Positions 12,849 to 24,693 of a DNA stretch of 64,000 nt are shown here, piece by piece (positions within the stretch are counted from its first letter, which is position 1; every line of letters begins with the position of its first letter). Source of the DNA: Ambrosia x helenae (Eukaryota > Streptophyta > Magnoliopsida > Asterales > Asteraceae); NCBI GenBank assembly GCA_030844895.1, contig CM061224.1:31890102-31954101 (forward strand), read 5' to 3'. Below the pieces are notes generated by a model. It was given only the letters and a program-made list of their open reading frames with translations. It did no database searches and was not told the DNA's origin. The position numbers were made by a program, and so were the translations under genes.

Positions 12849-15215
12849 CTAAGATGTAAACAGATTCGGGTACTGGGAACGGATCGTGTCTTCCACTTCC
12901 CAGGTAGCTTCGCGTTCAGAATGATTCTTCCAAAGAACTTTAACAAAAGGAATAACTTTATTTCGCATGATGCGCTCATGTCGATCAAGAATGGCTTCGG
13001 GCTCCTCTTTGAAAGATAAGTCCTCCCGAATTTGATGTAATGGATAGTTCACAACGTGTAACGGGTGATAGTTGTATCCCCGAAGAAGAGACACGTGAAA
13101 AACATTATGTACATGCGCTAGCTGAGGTGGCAAAGCCAAACGATAAGAAACTTCCCCAACTCTATCAAGGATCTCAAACGGACCGATGAATCTAGGGCTA
13201 AGCTTCCCTTTGATCCCAAAACGGCGAATGCCTTTGCAAGGCGAAACTCGCAAGAACACCCGGTCACCAACCTTTAACTCTAATGGTCGACGATGTCGGT
13301 CTGCATAACTTTTCTGTCGACTCTGAGCTTCCTTTAACTTTTCTCGAGCAATAGCAACTTTTTCACTCGTGATCTGCACTAATTCAGGTCCTTCAATGAT
13401 TTTCTCGCCAACCTCTTCCCAACAGATAGGAGCTCTACACTTCCGACCATATAGAAGTTCGAACGGTGCCATATCAATGTTAGCTTGCCAACTATTGTTG
13501 TAGGCAAACTCAACAAGACAAAGATACTGATCCCAGTTTCCAGTCCACTCTAAAGCACATGCTCGAAGCATATCCTCGAGTGTCTGAATTGTACGCTCTG
13601 ACTGACCGTCGGTCTGAGGATGAAATGCAGTGCTGAATCTCAATCTGGTGCCCCACGCGGCTTGAAAACCTTTCCAAAAACGAGATGTGAACCGAGGGTC
13701 TCGATCGGAAACAATAGAGACAGGGGTACCATGGAGTCGAATAATTTCTCGAGTGAAGATCTCAGATAATCTACTAACTGAAAAACCCAGCTGAATCGGA
13801 AGGAAATGAGCAGATTTTGATAAGCGGTCCACCACAACCCAGATAGCATCATTCTTTTTAAAAGTTTTTGGTAACCCAGTTACAAAATCCATAGAAATGT
13901 CATCCCACTTCCACACTGGAATATCTAATGGCTGAAGTAAACCACTAGCTCTCTGATGCTCGGTCTTAACTTGCTGGCAAGTGAGACATCTGCTGACATA
14001 CCTAGCTACATCCTCTTTCATCGCGTTCCACCAAAAACGTTGACGAAGGTCCCGATACATCTTTGTAGATCCGGGGTGGATAGAGAATGGCGAACTGTGC
14101 GCCTCGGCTAACAATGACTCTCGTAGGGTGGAATCATCTGGCACACATAACCAGTTTCCACACCAGACTACCCCATCCTCATCAATTCGGAATTCTGACT
14201 GCTTACCAACCTCCAACTTCTGTACAATAGTCCAAAGTTCTCCATCTTCTTGTTGAGCACTCTTGATTCGCGAGATTAAGTCGGGCTCGATCTGAAATCT
14301 AGCTAAATAACCGTCAGCATCACCAAAATAGATACCAATACCCATCTTATCAAGATCGGAGATAATCTGCGATTGCAACTGAAGAGAAGAAATCGATCCA
14401 AAATTCTTTCGGCTAAGAGCATCGGCCACAACATTGGCTTTTCCCGGGTGGTACTGAATGTTGGCGTCATAATCCTTTAACAACTCTAACCAACGTCTCT
14501 GTCTCATGTTTAACTCCTTCTGTGTAAAGATGTACTTCAAGCTCTTATGATCAGTGAAAATATCACAAGTCTCCCCGTACAGATAATGTCGCCAGATCTT
14601 AAGAGCAAAGATGACAGCAGCAAGTTCAAGATCGTGCGTCGGGTAATTAACTTCATACGGTTTCAAATGGCATGAGGCATAAGCAATAACTTTATCATGT
14701 TGCATCAATACACATCCAAGCCCGTTCTTCGAGGCATCACTATACATATTATATCCACCCGTACCTGCTGGAAGCGCAAGAATCGGGGCAGACACCAACC
14801 TTTTCTTCAACTCCTGAAAACTCTTTTCTCTAGCATCGTTCCAAGAGTACTTAACCCCTTTTCTCATAAGTTGCGTGAGGGGTAAAGCGATGGTTGAAAA
14901 CCCTTCAACGAATCTACGATAGTAACCCGCAAGACCAAGGAAACTACGAACTTCTGTGACTGAGGTGGGCGTAGGCCATTTAGTGATTGCCTCCACCTTA
15001 GCTGGATCCATAGAAATACCATCAGCAGAAACAACATGACCAAGAAAAGCTACTTGATCTAGCCAGAATTCGCACTTCGAGAATTTTGCGTAAAGTTTCT
15101 TTCTACGCAAAATATCGAGTACAATACGAAGATGATCCTCATGGTCTTCCTTGCTCTTAGAGTAAATCAGAATATCATCGATGAAGACTATGACAAATTT
15201 ATCAAGAAACTCATG
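12849..15215 (-). pseudogene. T1 pol, second part: RT active site, RNase H, integrase, chromodomain-like tail
   Basis: This long minus-strand frame (continuous to a stop just before 12849) carries the RT FIDD active-site box near its start, RNase H (YSDASKNGLGCVL), the integrase HHCC zinc-binding region (HPGSTKMYRDLR ... CLTCQQVK) and the DDE core (MDFVTGLP, SDRDPRFTS, HPQTDGQSERTIQ). The C-terminus (EAILDRHERIMRNK ... ATWEVED) resembles chromodomains that target chromoviruses to chromatin. It is separated from the upstream pol frame by a one-base deletion in a T-run (15217-15219). Apart from that break the domains look intact. Confidence 0.9.
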
Positions 15216-16239
15216 GAAACTCGGTTCATTAGATCCATGAAAACAGCCGGTGCATTGGTTAACCCGAATGGCATAACCAGGAACTCATAATGACCATATC
15301 GAGTGCGGAAAGCAGACTTAGGAACATCAGAATCTTTGATCTTTAGTTGATGATAACCAGACCTTAGATCAATCTTAGAAAAACATTTAGCACCTTGAAG
15401 TTGGTCAAACAAATCATCAATACGAGGAAGTGGATAACGATTTCGAATGGTAATTTTATTTAGCTCCCGATAGTCGATGCAAAGTCTCATAGAACCATCC
15501 TTCTTTTTCACGAACAAGACTGGTGCACCCCAAGGCGAGACGCTTGGTCTGATAAACCCAAGTTCCAACAATTCTTGTAGTTGTACCTTGAGTTCCTTAA
15601 GCTCAAGAGGTGCCATACGATACGGAGCCTTAGAAATTGGCTCTACACCCGGAATAAGATCAATAGTGAACTCCACCTTGCGATCTGGCGGAAGTCCAGG
15701 TAACTCCTTAGGAAAAACATCAGAAAAATCACAAACGATTGGATAATTAGAGATATCAGGTTCTTCGGAAGATGTAGCTTTCACCGAAGCTAAAAATGCT
15801 GCACAACCGAGTGCAAGAAACTTTTGAGCCTTAAGTGCAGAAATAATCATCAATGGTTTGCGTGGTTGAGTACCCTGATAAACAAGTTCAGGATTTAGAG
15901 GATTTCCAAACAGCACACGACGAGTCTGACATTCAATCGAAACGTTATGCTGCGATAGCCAATCCATACCAAAAATAATGTCAAAATCACTCATGTGAAT
16001 AGGATACAAATCAGCTGCACGAATGATGGAATCGATTCGAATGGGACAATCTCTGTAGACGTGAGATATAAAAGATGCATCCTTAAAAGGAGTGGATATA
16101 ACCAGAGGACACTCTAAGGCGGTAGGTACAGACTTCAAATACTTGGCAACAAAAAGTGATACTACAGAATGTGTAGCACCAGTATCAAAAAGAGCATACA
16201 AATCACGTTTACCAATATACACATAACCGGAAACCGTAC
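15216..16239 (-). pseudogene. T1 pol, first part: aspartic protease and N-terminal RT
   Basis: The minus-strand frame follows the predicted intron acceptor at 16240. The retropepsin active site is LFDTGATHSVVS, followed by FGMDWL. The RT fingers and palm follow, with YRMAPLELKEL, FVKKKDGSMRLCIDYRELN, KIDLRSGYHQ and MPFGLTNAP. The frame runs out just upstream of the RT catalytic FIDD box because a T is missing near 15217-15219; the box continues in the neighbouring frame. There is no suitable ATG at the start, so expression as a Gag-Pol fusion after splicing is the likely design. Confidence 0.88.
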
Positions 16240-16347
16240 CTATAACAGGAAAACAAAATTCACACTACGATGAAGAGAAACAAAAATTCACATTCATAGA
16301 AGGGAGCAAAATTCATATCGTAATGATAAGGAAACAAAAACCCGTAC
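16240..16347 (-). other. Predicted 108-bp intron between gag and protease of T1
   Basis: On the minus strand the segment opens gtacggg and ends with a pyrimidine-rich stretch and ctgttatag. The exon/intron junctions both carry a ggtacgg direct repeat. Removing it joins the gag frame to the protease frame without a shift, whereas reading through meets a stop 11-12 codons in (about 16313). Unspliced RNA would give Gag only and spliced RNA Gag-Pol. This is inferred from sequence only. Confidence 0.6.
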
Positions 16348-17519
16348 CTGGGGCATTAGCTGCATCATTAGCTGTCAGTGCAAAAACTCGTCCTCTGGTG
16401 GGTCTAGCATTTCCTCCAGTATTAGCTTTAGGGTTCATCTGAGGGCATTCCTTAATCTGATGACCCGCTTCTCCACATTTATAACAAAGACCTTCAGCTT
16501 TACGACAACGACCTCCATGAGTTTTTTCCGCAAGTGGCACAAGGAGGGTAACGGTTCTGAGGCGGATTTGAGGCTGAGCTTGATTTTGTTGTGCTGGCCT
16601 TTGATTCTGGTTTCGGTTTCTCACATTACGTGACTGATTATTATGGTTTCGATCGAAACGGTGCCCACGGTCGCGAGAGTGATCATTGTCGTCCTGAGAA
16701 GAAGAATTTCCCTGATTATTATCCCTAGGCCGTTTACGACTCTCATCAAAAACCCTCTGACGATGCTTCTTATCATTATCCAGATTCTTAACAGCGTCCA
16801 CAATCTCGTTAATGTCAGCAAATCGAAGGTTAAGAATAAACTTCCTATCTCTGTCACAAATAGCCCATTTGAAACGATCAGTTTGCTGCTCATGAGTACC
16901 TGCAGCCGGGCCTAGAAAACTCACAAGACGACAGAAACGAGCCTTAAATTCCGTGATCGGCTCATCATTATTCTGCATAACCGTAGCATATTCCCTCAGA
17001 TACTCGCTGCGGTCTGCATCAGTGAAATACTGCTGATAGAATAGAGTACGAAAATCATTCCAAGGTAGAGTAGCAGCATACTGATCACCTCCCCGAGCAT
17101 TCTTCAGAGTCTTTCACCAGCGGCGTGCGTCATCCTCCAACTTATAGCTAGCGAGCCTGACCTTAAACACGTCATCGACTCCCAAAACCTCAAACAATAT
17201 GGGCTATCCAATTTTCTGCTTCAACTGGAGTGGCAGCAGTACTAAAAGACTTTGGCTTTTGCTTTTGAAAACGCTCCAGCCAGACGTGAATGCCATCAGG
17301 AGGATTGGCATTAGCATTCGCATTCGCATTAGCATTGGCATTAGCGTTGGCGTTAGCGTTAGCATTGGCATTGGCGTTAGCCTGCTGCAACTGTTGGATC
17401 AAGTTAGGCACCAAACTCGCAATCGCCGCATTTACAGCTTCAGCGACGAGGGTCTCGAGGGGAACGTCGCCAGAAGCCTCAACATCATCATTAGAGTTGT
17501 TCGTACGTTTAGGACCCAT
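16348..17519 (-). pseudogene. T1 gag, frame-broken
   Basis: Starts at ATG 17519 (MGPKRTNNSND). The N-terminus has an Asn-Ala dipeptide run of about a dozen units, encoded by a hexamer repeat (about 17300-17385). The retrotransposon Gag region follows (WLERFQKQKPKSFSTA, later YATVMQNNDEPITEFKARF) and ends with a CCHC zinc knuckle CYKCGEAGHQIKECP. Breaks: a small deletion of about 8 bp near 17190 shifts the frame, a Trp codon in the LEDDARRWW-type motif is a stop at about 17115, and two compensating indels (about 16577 and the A-run near 16528) put a cysteine-rich stretch before the knuckle out of frame. Confidence 0.85.
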
Positions 17520-17660
17520 TCTGAAAAGAAGATACACGTGTGAGCAGAGAAAAGCATTTAAATTGTGCGGAGAATGACAAGAGTGAATCCTAACCCATCG
17601 TCTACCCATTACCTCACATGTTTCGTTATTTACGTTTAAGTTTTCTACAGGAAAGAGCCT

Positions 17661-17674
17661 GGGCTCTGATACCA
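17661..17674 (-). other. Primer binding site of T1
   Basis: On the minus strand this reads tggtatcagagccc, complementary to initiator tRNA-Met, 4 bp inside the 5' LTR end. Confidence 0.9.
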
Positions 17675-17678
17675 TAAC

Positions 17679-19929
17679 TGTCACACCCCAACCCGAAATA
17701 GGCTGACATGTCACACTTACAGATATCAAATACCAAACAAAGTCCATAAAACGTTAAATAGAAATCCAACGGAACAATGACGTTCAAAATAGAGTTTCAA
17801 AGTTATGTCTTATTAAAACTAAAATGCAAAAGCTAAATGTCTTTTAACACTCGAACATCAACTCTCATCCCTGATTTCCCTGGTTTCCCCGATTACCTGC
17901 GAGACAAATAGGAAAACACAAAAAGAAAACTACGGCTGAGCCAAAAATTGCCGAGTAACGGAAAGAACAACTGTACATATAAAAGCGGTTTAAAGAAGCG
18001 AAAATTCAAACGGAATACTGAAACAAAATTTGGTACAAGTCTACAACGAAACTTATTTAAAGCATATCATATCATATCGAAGGCATATCAGAGAACATAT
18101 ACTAACTTGCACGACTATAACGTAGAATAAAATATGTCGTGTAATCGGAAGCACCCATAGCCAAAACAAAGGGGGTACATAGGTAGCTAATCCATGCACC
18201 AATGAGATAGTGAGTGTGGCGTGCACCCATTATTCCATCTCCACATACAAAAACACATACACATAACAGAGCTAAGATCAATCTATACGCCTCTAGGGGC
18301 CAAGTGCTACACTAACACAACTAGAGACGCCGTGAAAATTTATAATGCACTGTCACGAACAGTTTCATGCCGTTGACGCCCAAACGACATGTCAAACAGA
18401 GTGCCAGGGTGACAGAGTACAAAAAGATGGATATCGAATAAATACTTAATGAGGTCTAAGGAACATGCAACAATGATCTCAAATTTAAGGTATATTGCAT
18501 GCTATCCAAAAATCCGTACTACAAAGTAACGGACCGAATTTATATAAAAGAAATATACTATAAAGAGAAGGAAACAGAATCCGTACCTTAGTCGAGCACA
18601 GCAAAAGTTAAACAAATAGCCTTCAACGAGTACGCGAACCTAAAGCCCGTTATTTTCCAAATTAGCTTTATAATAAATTAGCCATGCTAGTGACTCGGTC
18701 CACAAATTTCCCGGCGACGACGAACTTACCAATAATAATTTATCAATTTACACATACGGCTAACACTCATAAGTACTTAATTACGGAATTTTATAGAAAT
18801 ATAAGTAAAACAAACGTTTGTAACAAAATTTTATACATGTCGTATGTCTTGTATTCGAAAGTATGGTTCATAGCCTTAAATATCTTATTAGAAAATTAGA
18901 GTGTTGTTTAAAATACAAAGACAAAGGTATGAATCTTAACCATTTCTAAATTTATTCATGACATAAGTTTATTTACAAAAATAATATATCATATAGATTC
19001 ACAGTTTTAACCCCGTGCACACATCTAAACATATATCACCCTCATACATACGTATATATAGCTACACACATACTTGCTCCATCATAAATTCAAACTCACA
19101 TACACAATTATATATATAGACACACACCCACATACAAAGCATATATGTTTACAACAAAACATACATATATCGATATATATATTTCATTCCTTTCAGAACC
19201 ATAATTTGTTCCGACCAATCGCCGGGATCCCAAGAACAAACGAACTTAGTGAGGCGATAAAGAACAGAGGTGTACCTTAGAAGCTGAAAGAAACGGTGGT
19301 CTACGGTTGTGGTTGTCGGAACTGGTTGGTCGGAATGGTGGTGATCTCGTCGGAATAGATGTGGTCCACGACGGTGGCTGCGAGTGTACCGCGATCAATA
19401 TACAAAATGCTAAACAGAGTTTAAAAGGAAAAGAAACGTGCCACTATCCTTACCTCGTTCACGCCAAGGCGTGGTGGCGATGTGGTAAGGCGCAGGGTTA
19501 GCTTAACCCGAGTGGAGGATTGGTTTCCGAAGTTATTTGGGTTGCTAGATTTATACGGTTTAAAAAGGATTGATGTGGTTTCATTTTAAACTAGAAGTAT
19601 GCCAAAACTTCGGTTAGTTCGTTAGGGGATAAAAGATTTAAAATTTTGAAATTGTCAATGTTGTTGTGAAAGGGATGAAGTAGAAGCAGATAATTCGAAT
19701 TGTTCGAGGTGAAGACTCAAGTCAAAACTCTTGTATCTATTAGTGTTTGTATTATTATTTTCTTTATTTAATAACATGACCTACATAATGCATATTGCAT
19801 TTGACTTAGAATTCTTTTCAAACCCAAGTATAATACATATAATTATAGAAGATCTAATTAATTATCTACTAAGATCAAAATAGTTTTTTTTTTAAAATAA
19901 AAAAAACAATAAAAAAATTGGGTATTACA
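17679..19929 (-). repeat. 5' LTR of T1
   Basis: About 2,251 bp, near-identical to 10405-12672 and with the same termini. It is followed on the plus strand by acatg, the second copy of the target duplication. Confidence 0.93.
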
Positions 19930-21540
19930 ACATGAGTACATGTGCATACACAACATACAACAAGACTCGTTTGTCTAAGACATCTCATGATGTGAAAACG
20001 TTTAAGTGACACCTACTGTAACTACATGCACAAGTAACCCTATGAACCCGTTGGTGAACATTACGTTTATAATCAGTCATACATACCAGAAATGTTTCAT
20101 ACAAGTGTACACATAAGTTCAAGTCATAACCAAATCATACAAGCCTTCAAACAAGCACTTATACACAAAAGTCATAATACGTGTTTCCGAGGCAGATTAT
20201 TCACTGTCAAAACGATTTTATGAAAAATACTTACACAACACATTAGACTCTCAAAATTTTACTAAACATCCCTATGTGTTCAGTTGTCATGCTACTATTT
20301 TGTTTTTGTAGCAAAACCACGTTGAAAAAATTATTAAAAATCGTTTACTACAGCTAGGTTCTGAAAACATTCACATTAGGTCCATTACGAGAAAAATTCT
20401 TAAAAATCGAGTATTCATCAAAACGGGATGATTCCACTTGGAAAAGCTGAGTTATTCATGTATCCACCTACTGTCCAAAATTCGTGAACTAAATCCTTGT
20501 AGAACTCCAGTTATGGTCGTTTAAAAGTTGATCCAATTTACTAATCCGAAAATCAGGTTTAACCTTTATTTGTATAAAATTCCAAAAACACAATAAACGA
20601 CATCCAAAATGCACAAACTTACACATTCTGTAAAGTTAAGATCATAAACAATATGTTCAAACCAAAAAACAATCAAAAGAAACACTTTAGAATCATGTTA
20701 CTTGTCCTACAAGTTACTACACACAATCTGTCCGTTTTTAAACATGCGATTATCTCAACGTTTACGAACCCTAGATGTATAATATCGATCTAGGACACAT
20801 ATTTACATAATTCAAGACTCCTAACATGTAAATCTGATCAAAACATGCAAGATTCATCATAAATATTATCATCTATAAACCCTACTTGTTTAATAATCAT
20901 AACCATGCAATAACATGCAATATACAACATAATATCGCATTATCATGTTAACCTACCATGTTAATCTTTATAAAAACCTAAGTTTTATGTTTTTAAAAAC
21001 TTCACATCAGATCTGGACAAATAAGTTTTTGTTGTTTAAAATCCTAATTAAAACATAGAAAAAGAGATTAAAACACATGTAGGGTTTGTTATATACCTTA
21101 AGCCTTTAATCTTCTTGATCCTAAAGCTTCTTTAGCTCCTAGGATCTTTAGATTATGTTAATGGCAGAGGGTAGGGTTTAAATTTTCGTAATTAAACAGG
21201 TTGAGGTGATTAGGGTTGAGTTATAATGAGAAAAATAGGTTAAAATCGATATTTAATAAAGTTCCAGCGATCTGGGCCCAAATGAAGCTATGGGCCTTGG
21301 TTTGGCCTGTCCAGCCCACGAGAAAGACAGCAGCTCAGGCGCTGCTTGGTTCCTGGTCCCACACTCCCACGTGCGTCCACTTCTTCCGTTCCTTTGTTTA
21401 TTTTATTTTGTTTCCCTCCTAATTCTTGTGAACACTTATTATTTCTAGAAGCTGACATTATTGGAGCTCACACATATTCTTCTTTTTTTTTTGTGTGTTT
21501 GATGTTTGGTCCACGCCAAGTCTAGTCTTAGGGGATGGGG
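19930..21540 (-). repeat. 5' LTR of element A, middle part
   Basis: The element A LTR resumes after T1. There are no genes here. The region around 21100-21430 (aaccctaatc-type and aagcttctttagctcc phrases on the minus strand) corresponds to the part of B's LTR at about 45300-45480. The right limit is approximate because an insertion with unclear ends follows. Confidence 0.7.
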
Positions 21541-21761
21541 CGTCATTAGAATTAGACATGGGTACCCAACTATCAGCACGGTAACACTGTCGCTACTCGT
21601 GTTGGTAGGATACCCGTGAATCAATTTTTGGTTTTTATTACCGTGCTGGTACAAAAAAAACAGTCTTATTTCTTGACCAATAAAAACCTTCCACGTTTTT
21701 TTCCCTTTGACTGTTATTTTTTTTGACCGTTTTTATTTTTTGATCGTTTTTATCTTTAACC

Positions 21762-21777
21762 CCTATATAAATAAATT
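21762..21777 (+). promoter_or_regulatory. TATA-box candidate upstream of the plus-strand remnant
   Basis: cctatataaataaatt lies about 60-75 bp upstream of the ATG at 21837, a plausible plant core promoter position. Confidence 0.4.
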
Positions 21778-21836
21778 ATACATTCACATAAAATTTTGAC
21801 CGTTTTTTACAAAAAAATAAAACAAGATCTTTTAAT

Positions 21837-22358
21837 ATGGGTGGTAGTAGTAATGTTTCCGAATATGTATCGTCGTCGACGACGATCAACCCGCCCCACA
21901 ACACATCAACTGACTACACACACACCAATAACACAACCGACTACACACACCAACAACACAACCGACAACACATCAACCAACTACACACCCCACATTTGAA
22001 TTTTACGAGCCATAAGATGATGATGATTTGACCACCGAAAAAATGGTTTACGCGTATGATTACATAATGGCTGTAGTACAACTCGGAACAATTCGAATTG
22101 GAGAATCTGTACGAGTGCCAGAGCATGTCAATCCCCTTTAGTGCGAAACCCGCTGGTCCCGGTACAAAAACCCCCGGCACAAAACCCCCCGATGAAGATC
22201 ATCCTGGGGCCGAATACGCAAATAATTCGGATGAAAAAATGTATTGCCCAACACCCGAAAGTGAGGAATATGAATATCACTACGAGAGGTCGGACGGGCG
22301 TGATAGTAATTGTGACGTTTCTTCGCCCGAGTCAATTGTGTATTCTTTCTTTTTTTAG
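21837..22358 (+). pseudogene. Possible Harbinger-type ORF remnant
   Basis: Open pieces in shifting frames: MGGSSNVSEYVSSST from 21837, then a Thr/Asn/His-rich low-complexity stretch, then DDDLTTEKMVYAYDY around 22017-22060, then an acidic Tyr/Ser/Glu-rich tail to the stop at 22356. No catalytic DDE domain is present. The product is not recognised with certainty; the assignment rests on the neighbouring SANT/Myb-like gene. Confidence 0.35.
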
Positions 22359-22499
22359 CTATGTTTAAGTTGTATTTTAATTAGGTTTATGTTTATGTTT
22401 AATTAATGTTTTAATTAGGTTAATTATGTTTGTATTTTAAGTGTTATTTTTTTAACGGTTAACTTTCATTAAAAATTAAACAATAAACATTAAACAACA

Positions 22500-22868
22500 T
22501 TAAAAATTAATTATTAAACAAATGGCACAACATTCGCCATGACGCAACATGGTTGAAGTTAGTCCCGTGTGCATGGTAATATTCGTCGCGCGTGACTTGG
22601 ATTGCAATGTCTTCTTGAAGATTATGGTGCTTCTCCATCGTAGCTTCATAGAGGGCGTTCCATCGGATACACCTGGACCAGAGAGCAATCCACTTACTAG
22701 CGAGCGAATCCTTGGGTAGTCATTTGTGCTGGTTATTTCATTGAATATCACCGACACCCGGTTCCAAAACGAATTTCTCTGGAAATCGACAGCATGAACC
22801 CATGTGTTTCTCACTATCAAGTAAGCCCTCATTAACGTGATCTCCTCATTTACATTCCACTGGACCAT
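22500..22868 (-). pseudogene. SANT/Myb-like DNA-binding protein of PIF/Harbinger type, frameshifted
   Basis: Starts at ATG 22868 with VQWNVNEEITLMRAYL ... FWNRVSVIFNEI, a SANT/Myb-like trihelix pattern seen in Harbinger accessory proteins and the related plant proteins often labelled glutathione S-transferase T3-like. After about residue 60 the similarity continues in another frame (ALYEATMEKHHNLQ ... EYYHAHGTNF.H.ASW), so a frameshift lies near 22680. Plant relatives are longer; this copy is a decayed fragment. Confidence 0.6.
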
Positions 22869-22999
22869 TTTAAACGATACGATGCAAGTATAACCGGTTT
22901 TGGTGTGATTTTGGTATTGATGTTATTTGGTTTTTATAGTCATTATGGACCCGGACTCGTATACTCGCGTACAAAAAATTGTTCGCTTAATTCTAAATA

Positions 23000-23361
23000 A
23001 TTTAATGTAATGTTTTATACATAAAATATAATAAATCTATAACTTATATACGATCCTCAGTCTGTCAAGTGTCGGTTACGAGCTCGGTACCCGTGTTTTC
23101 ACGTAATAACATGTAACGTCACATAAGTTCACAAATAAATTCACATAATTGCAAATAATATCAAACGAGTTATTCTACAATTATTTGTTTTATTGTTTCA
23201 CCAACGTTCAGGGTTCAAGAATCGTGTATGCAGTTGTTCACCTTTAACTGTGTATCGTGTGACTTACTTAACTAACCCTAGTCAAGTAAAATACTATGAA
23301 TATATGTCTAAATTAACTAGAGTTTAGTTAAAGTGTTAACTTGAAATTGTGAGGTATCACA
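23000..23361 (-). repeat. 5' LTR of element A, outer end
   Basis: On the minus strand the LTR starts tgtgatacct at 23361. It matches the start of B's LTR at 44862 (tgtgataccccgc), including ctttaactaaactctagtt and the following gaacgttggtga phrase. This fixes the outer end of element A. catgc (23362-23366) would be one copy of its target duplication. Confidence 0.85.
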
Positions 23362-23848
23362 CATGCATGACTACGTGGGTTTTGATATGAGGCACGTATC
23401 ATTTCTATCAACTCAAGAACTCCTTATCCAGAAAGGAGAAAAGCAAGATAGGACTCAGGCACACGCCACAATGGACGCCACTACGTTACCCTGGAAGCAT
23501 AGAGTCGGTTTTTAATGAGGTGCCATAGTGGCCACCACTCGTTTACGGAATCTCTCTTGGTTTAGTTCCACAAATTTCTCTTGAGTTGATCACCAAGCTT
23601 AAAATGGCCACTAAAAACATTGAATCTACTATTGAGCAATGTCATTTATCCAAGAAGCCATTTATCCAAGAAGCCGCCTCTTTATATGACGGGGGTACCA
23701 ACATAAATTCCACCAATATGTCTCTGTTCACATGACTTTACCAATTCTTCATGTATTAGATCACGGTAACCATGGAACCCCGATAATGACGGACTTTTTC
23801 TAGCATCATGTTCATGCCCTTCGAAACCCCCCCCCCCCCCCCCCCCCA

Positions 23849-23904
<56 letters not shown>

Positions 23905-24070
23905 TGATGATGATGAGACCGTGGAAAACACTTTACAATGGATACAATTCCGTTTTCAATGAAGAGCATTGATAAAAACAAAGTTAACAATGTAAAATAT
24001 TAAGCTTTTTTTAAGTTAACTTGTTTATCATGGTAACGAACGAAAAAAGCCAGTTATACTTCATCCGTAC

Positions 24071-24102
<32 letters not shown>

Positions 24103-24693
24103 CTTTTAACGCAAAGTTGATAAAAATAGACACGCCACAAGGATATATCATAATTTTACAAAGATAGTATCTTAAAAGTTATAAGATGAAAACAAAATAT
24201 TATCAAAATTAACTATAACAACAAAATAATACGACAATGAAAGTTTAAAAAAATATATTATCTACTATTTATTCACCCCATAAAATATTTGTTTTATTTA
24301 TAAGTGTTTGTGTTGCTGATTTAACCACTAGTCGTTTAAATTTAAGCAAATAGCCAGTTTGAATTGGTTAAGAGTTACGGTTTGATAAAACAGGTCATTT
24401 GGTTCACAATTTAAAGCATTGAACCAGACAAATAAGCCAAATCCGACTTTACCATTATTATTTTCTTTACTATTTAAATTATATAGTTATGCACATACTT
24501 GATATCTACCATTATCATATTAAAAGAACGGATTAAACCATGAGTTTATTGGACTAAAGAATAATTAATTTTAGACAAGTAACAGATAAAAATATTTGCC
24601 TATGGCGTTGTAAAATCACTGTTAAAAGTTCTAAATATAATAGTTTAAATTATCCTAATTTGTTAAATTAAAATATGACAAAAATAAAATTCT
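23362..24693. other. Intergenic DNA with simple repeats
   Basis: I see no gene in this 1.3 kb. It contains a C-run (about 23826-23848), an AAT/ATG microsatellite (about 23849-23916) and an A-run (about 24077-24102). Apparent His/Tyr/Gly-rich frames come from the microsatellites. Confidence 0.7.
23826..23916. repeat. Poly-C run followed by (AAT)n/(ATG)n microsatellite
   Basis: A run of about 22 C is followed by about 17 AAT/ATA units and five gat units. Such compound tracts are hypervariable and error-prone in assembly. Confidence 0.9.

Larger units (their letters stand above)
10405..19929 (-). mobile_element. T1: complete Tekay-like Ty3/Gypsy chromovirus, 9,525 bp
   Basis: Two LTRs of about 2.25 kb flank gag and pol on the minus strand, with a PBS, a 5-bp target duplication (acatg) and tg...ca ends. 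Order from the 5' LTR is gag, probable intron, protease, RT, RNase H, integrase, chromodomain-like tail. The domain order (RT before integrase) is Ty3/Gypsy. The C-terminal chromodomain-like region and the gaggacaaaat motif before the 3' LTR point to the Tekay/Del lineage. Several indels and a stop break the frames, so it is probably not autonomous as read. It is inserted in the LTR of element A. Confidence 0.93.
21541..23000. mobile_element. PIF/Harbinger-like transposon remnant in the LTR of element A
   Basis: This stretch has no counterpart in B's LTR and contains two convergent coding remnants. A plus-strand fragment lies at about 21836-22356, and a minus-strand SANT/Myb-like protein lies at 22500-22868. 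A pair of convergent genes with a SANT/Myb-like protein is typical of PIF/Harbinger elements. I could not fix the ends or find a convincing inverted repeat, so the limits are approximate. Confidence 0.5.

Noticed and set aside
17199..17577. Ala/Leu- and Ile/Ser-rich plus-strand frames
   Set aside because: Antisense shadows of the T1 Gag Asn-Ala repeat.
23682..23990. His/Tyr/Gly-rich minus-strand frame
   Set aside because: Most of it is translated microsatellite and C-run; the remainder is not recognisable.
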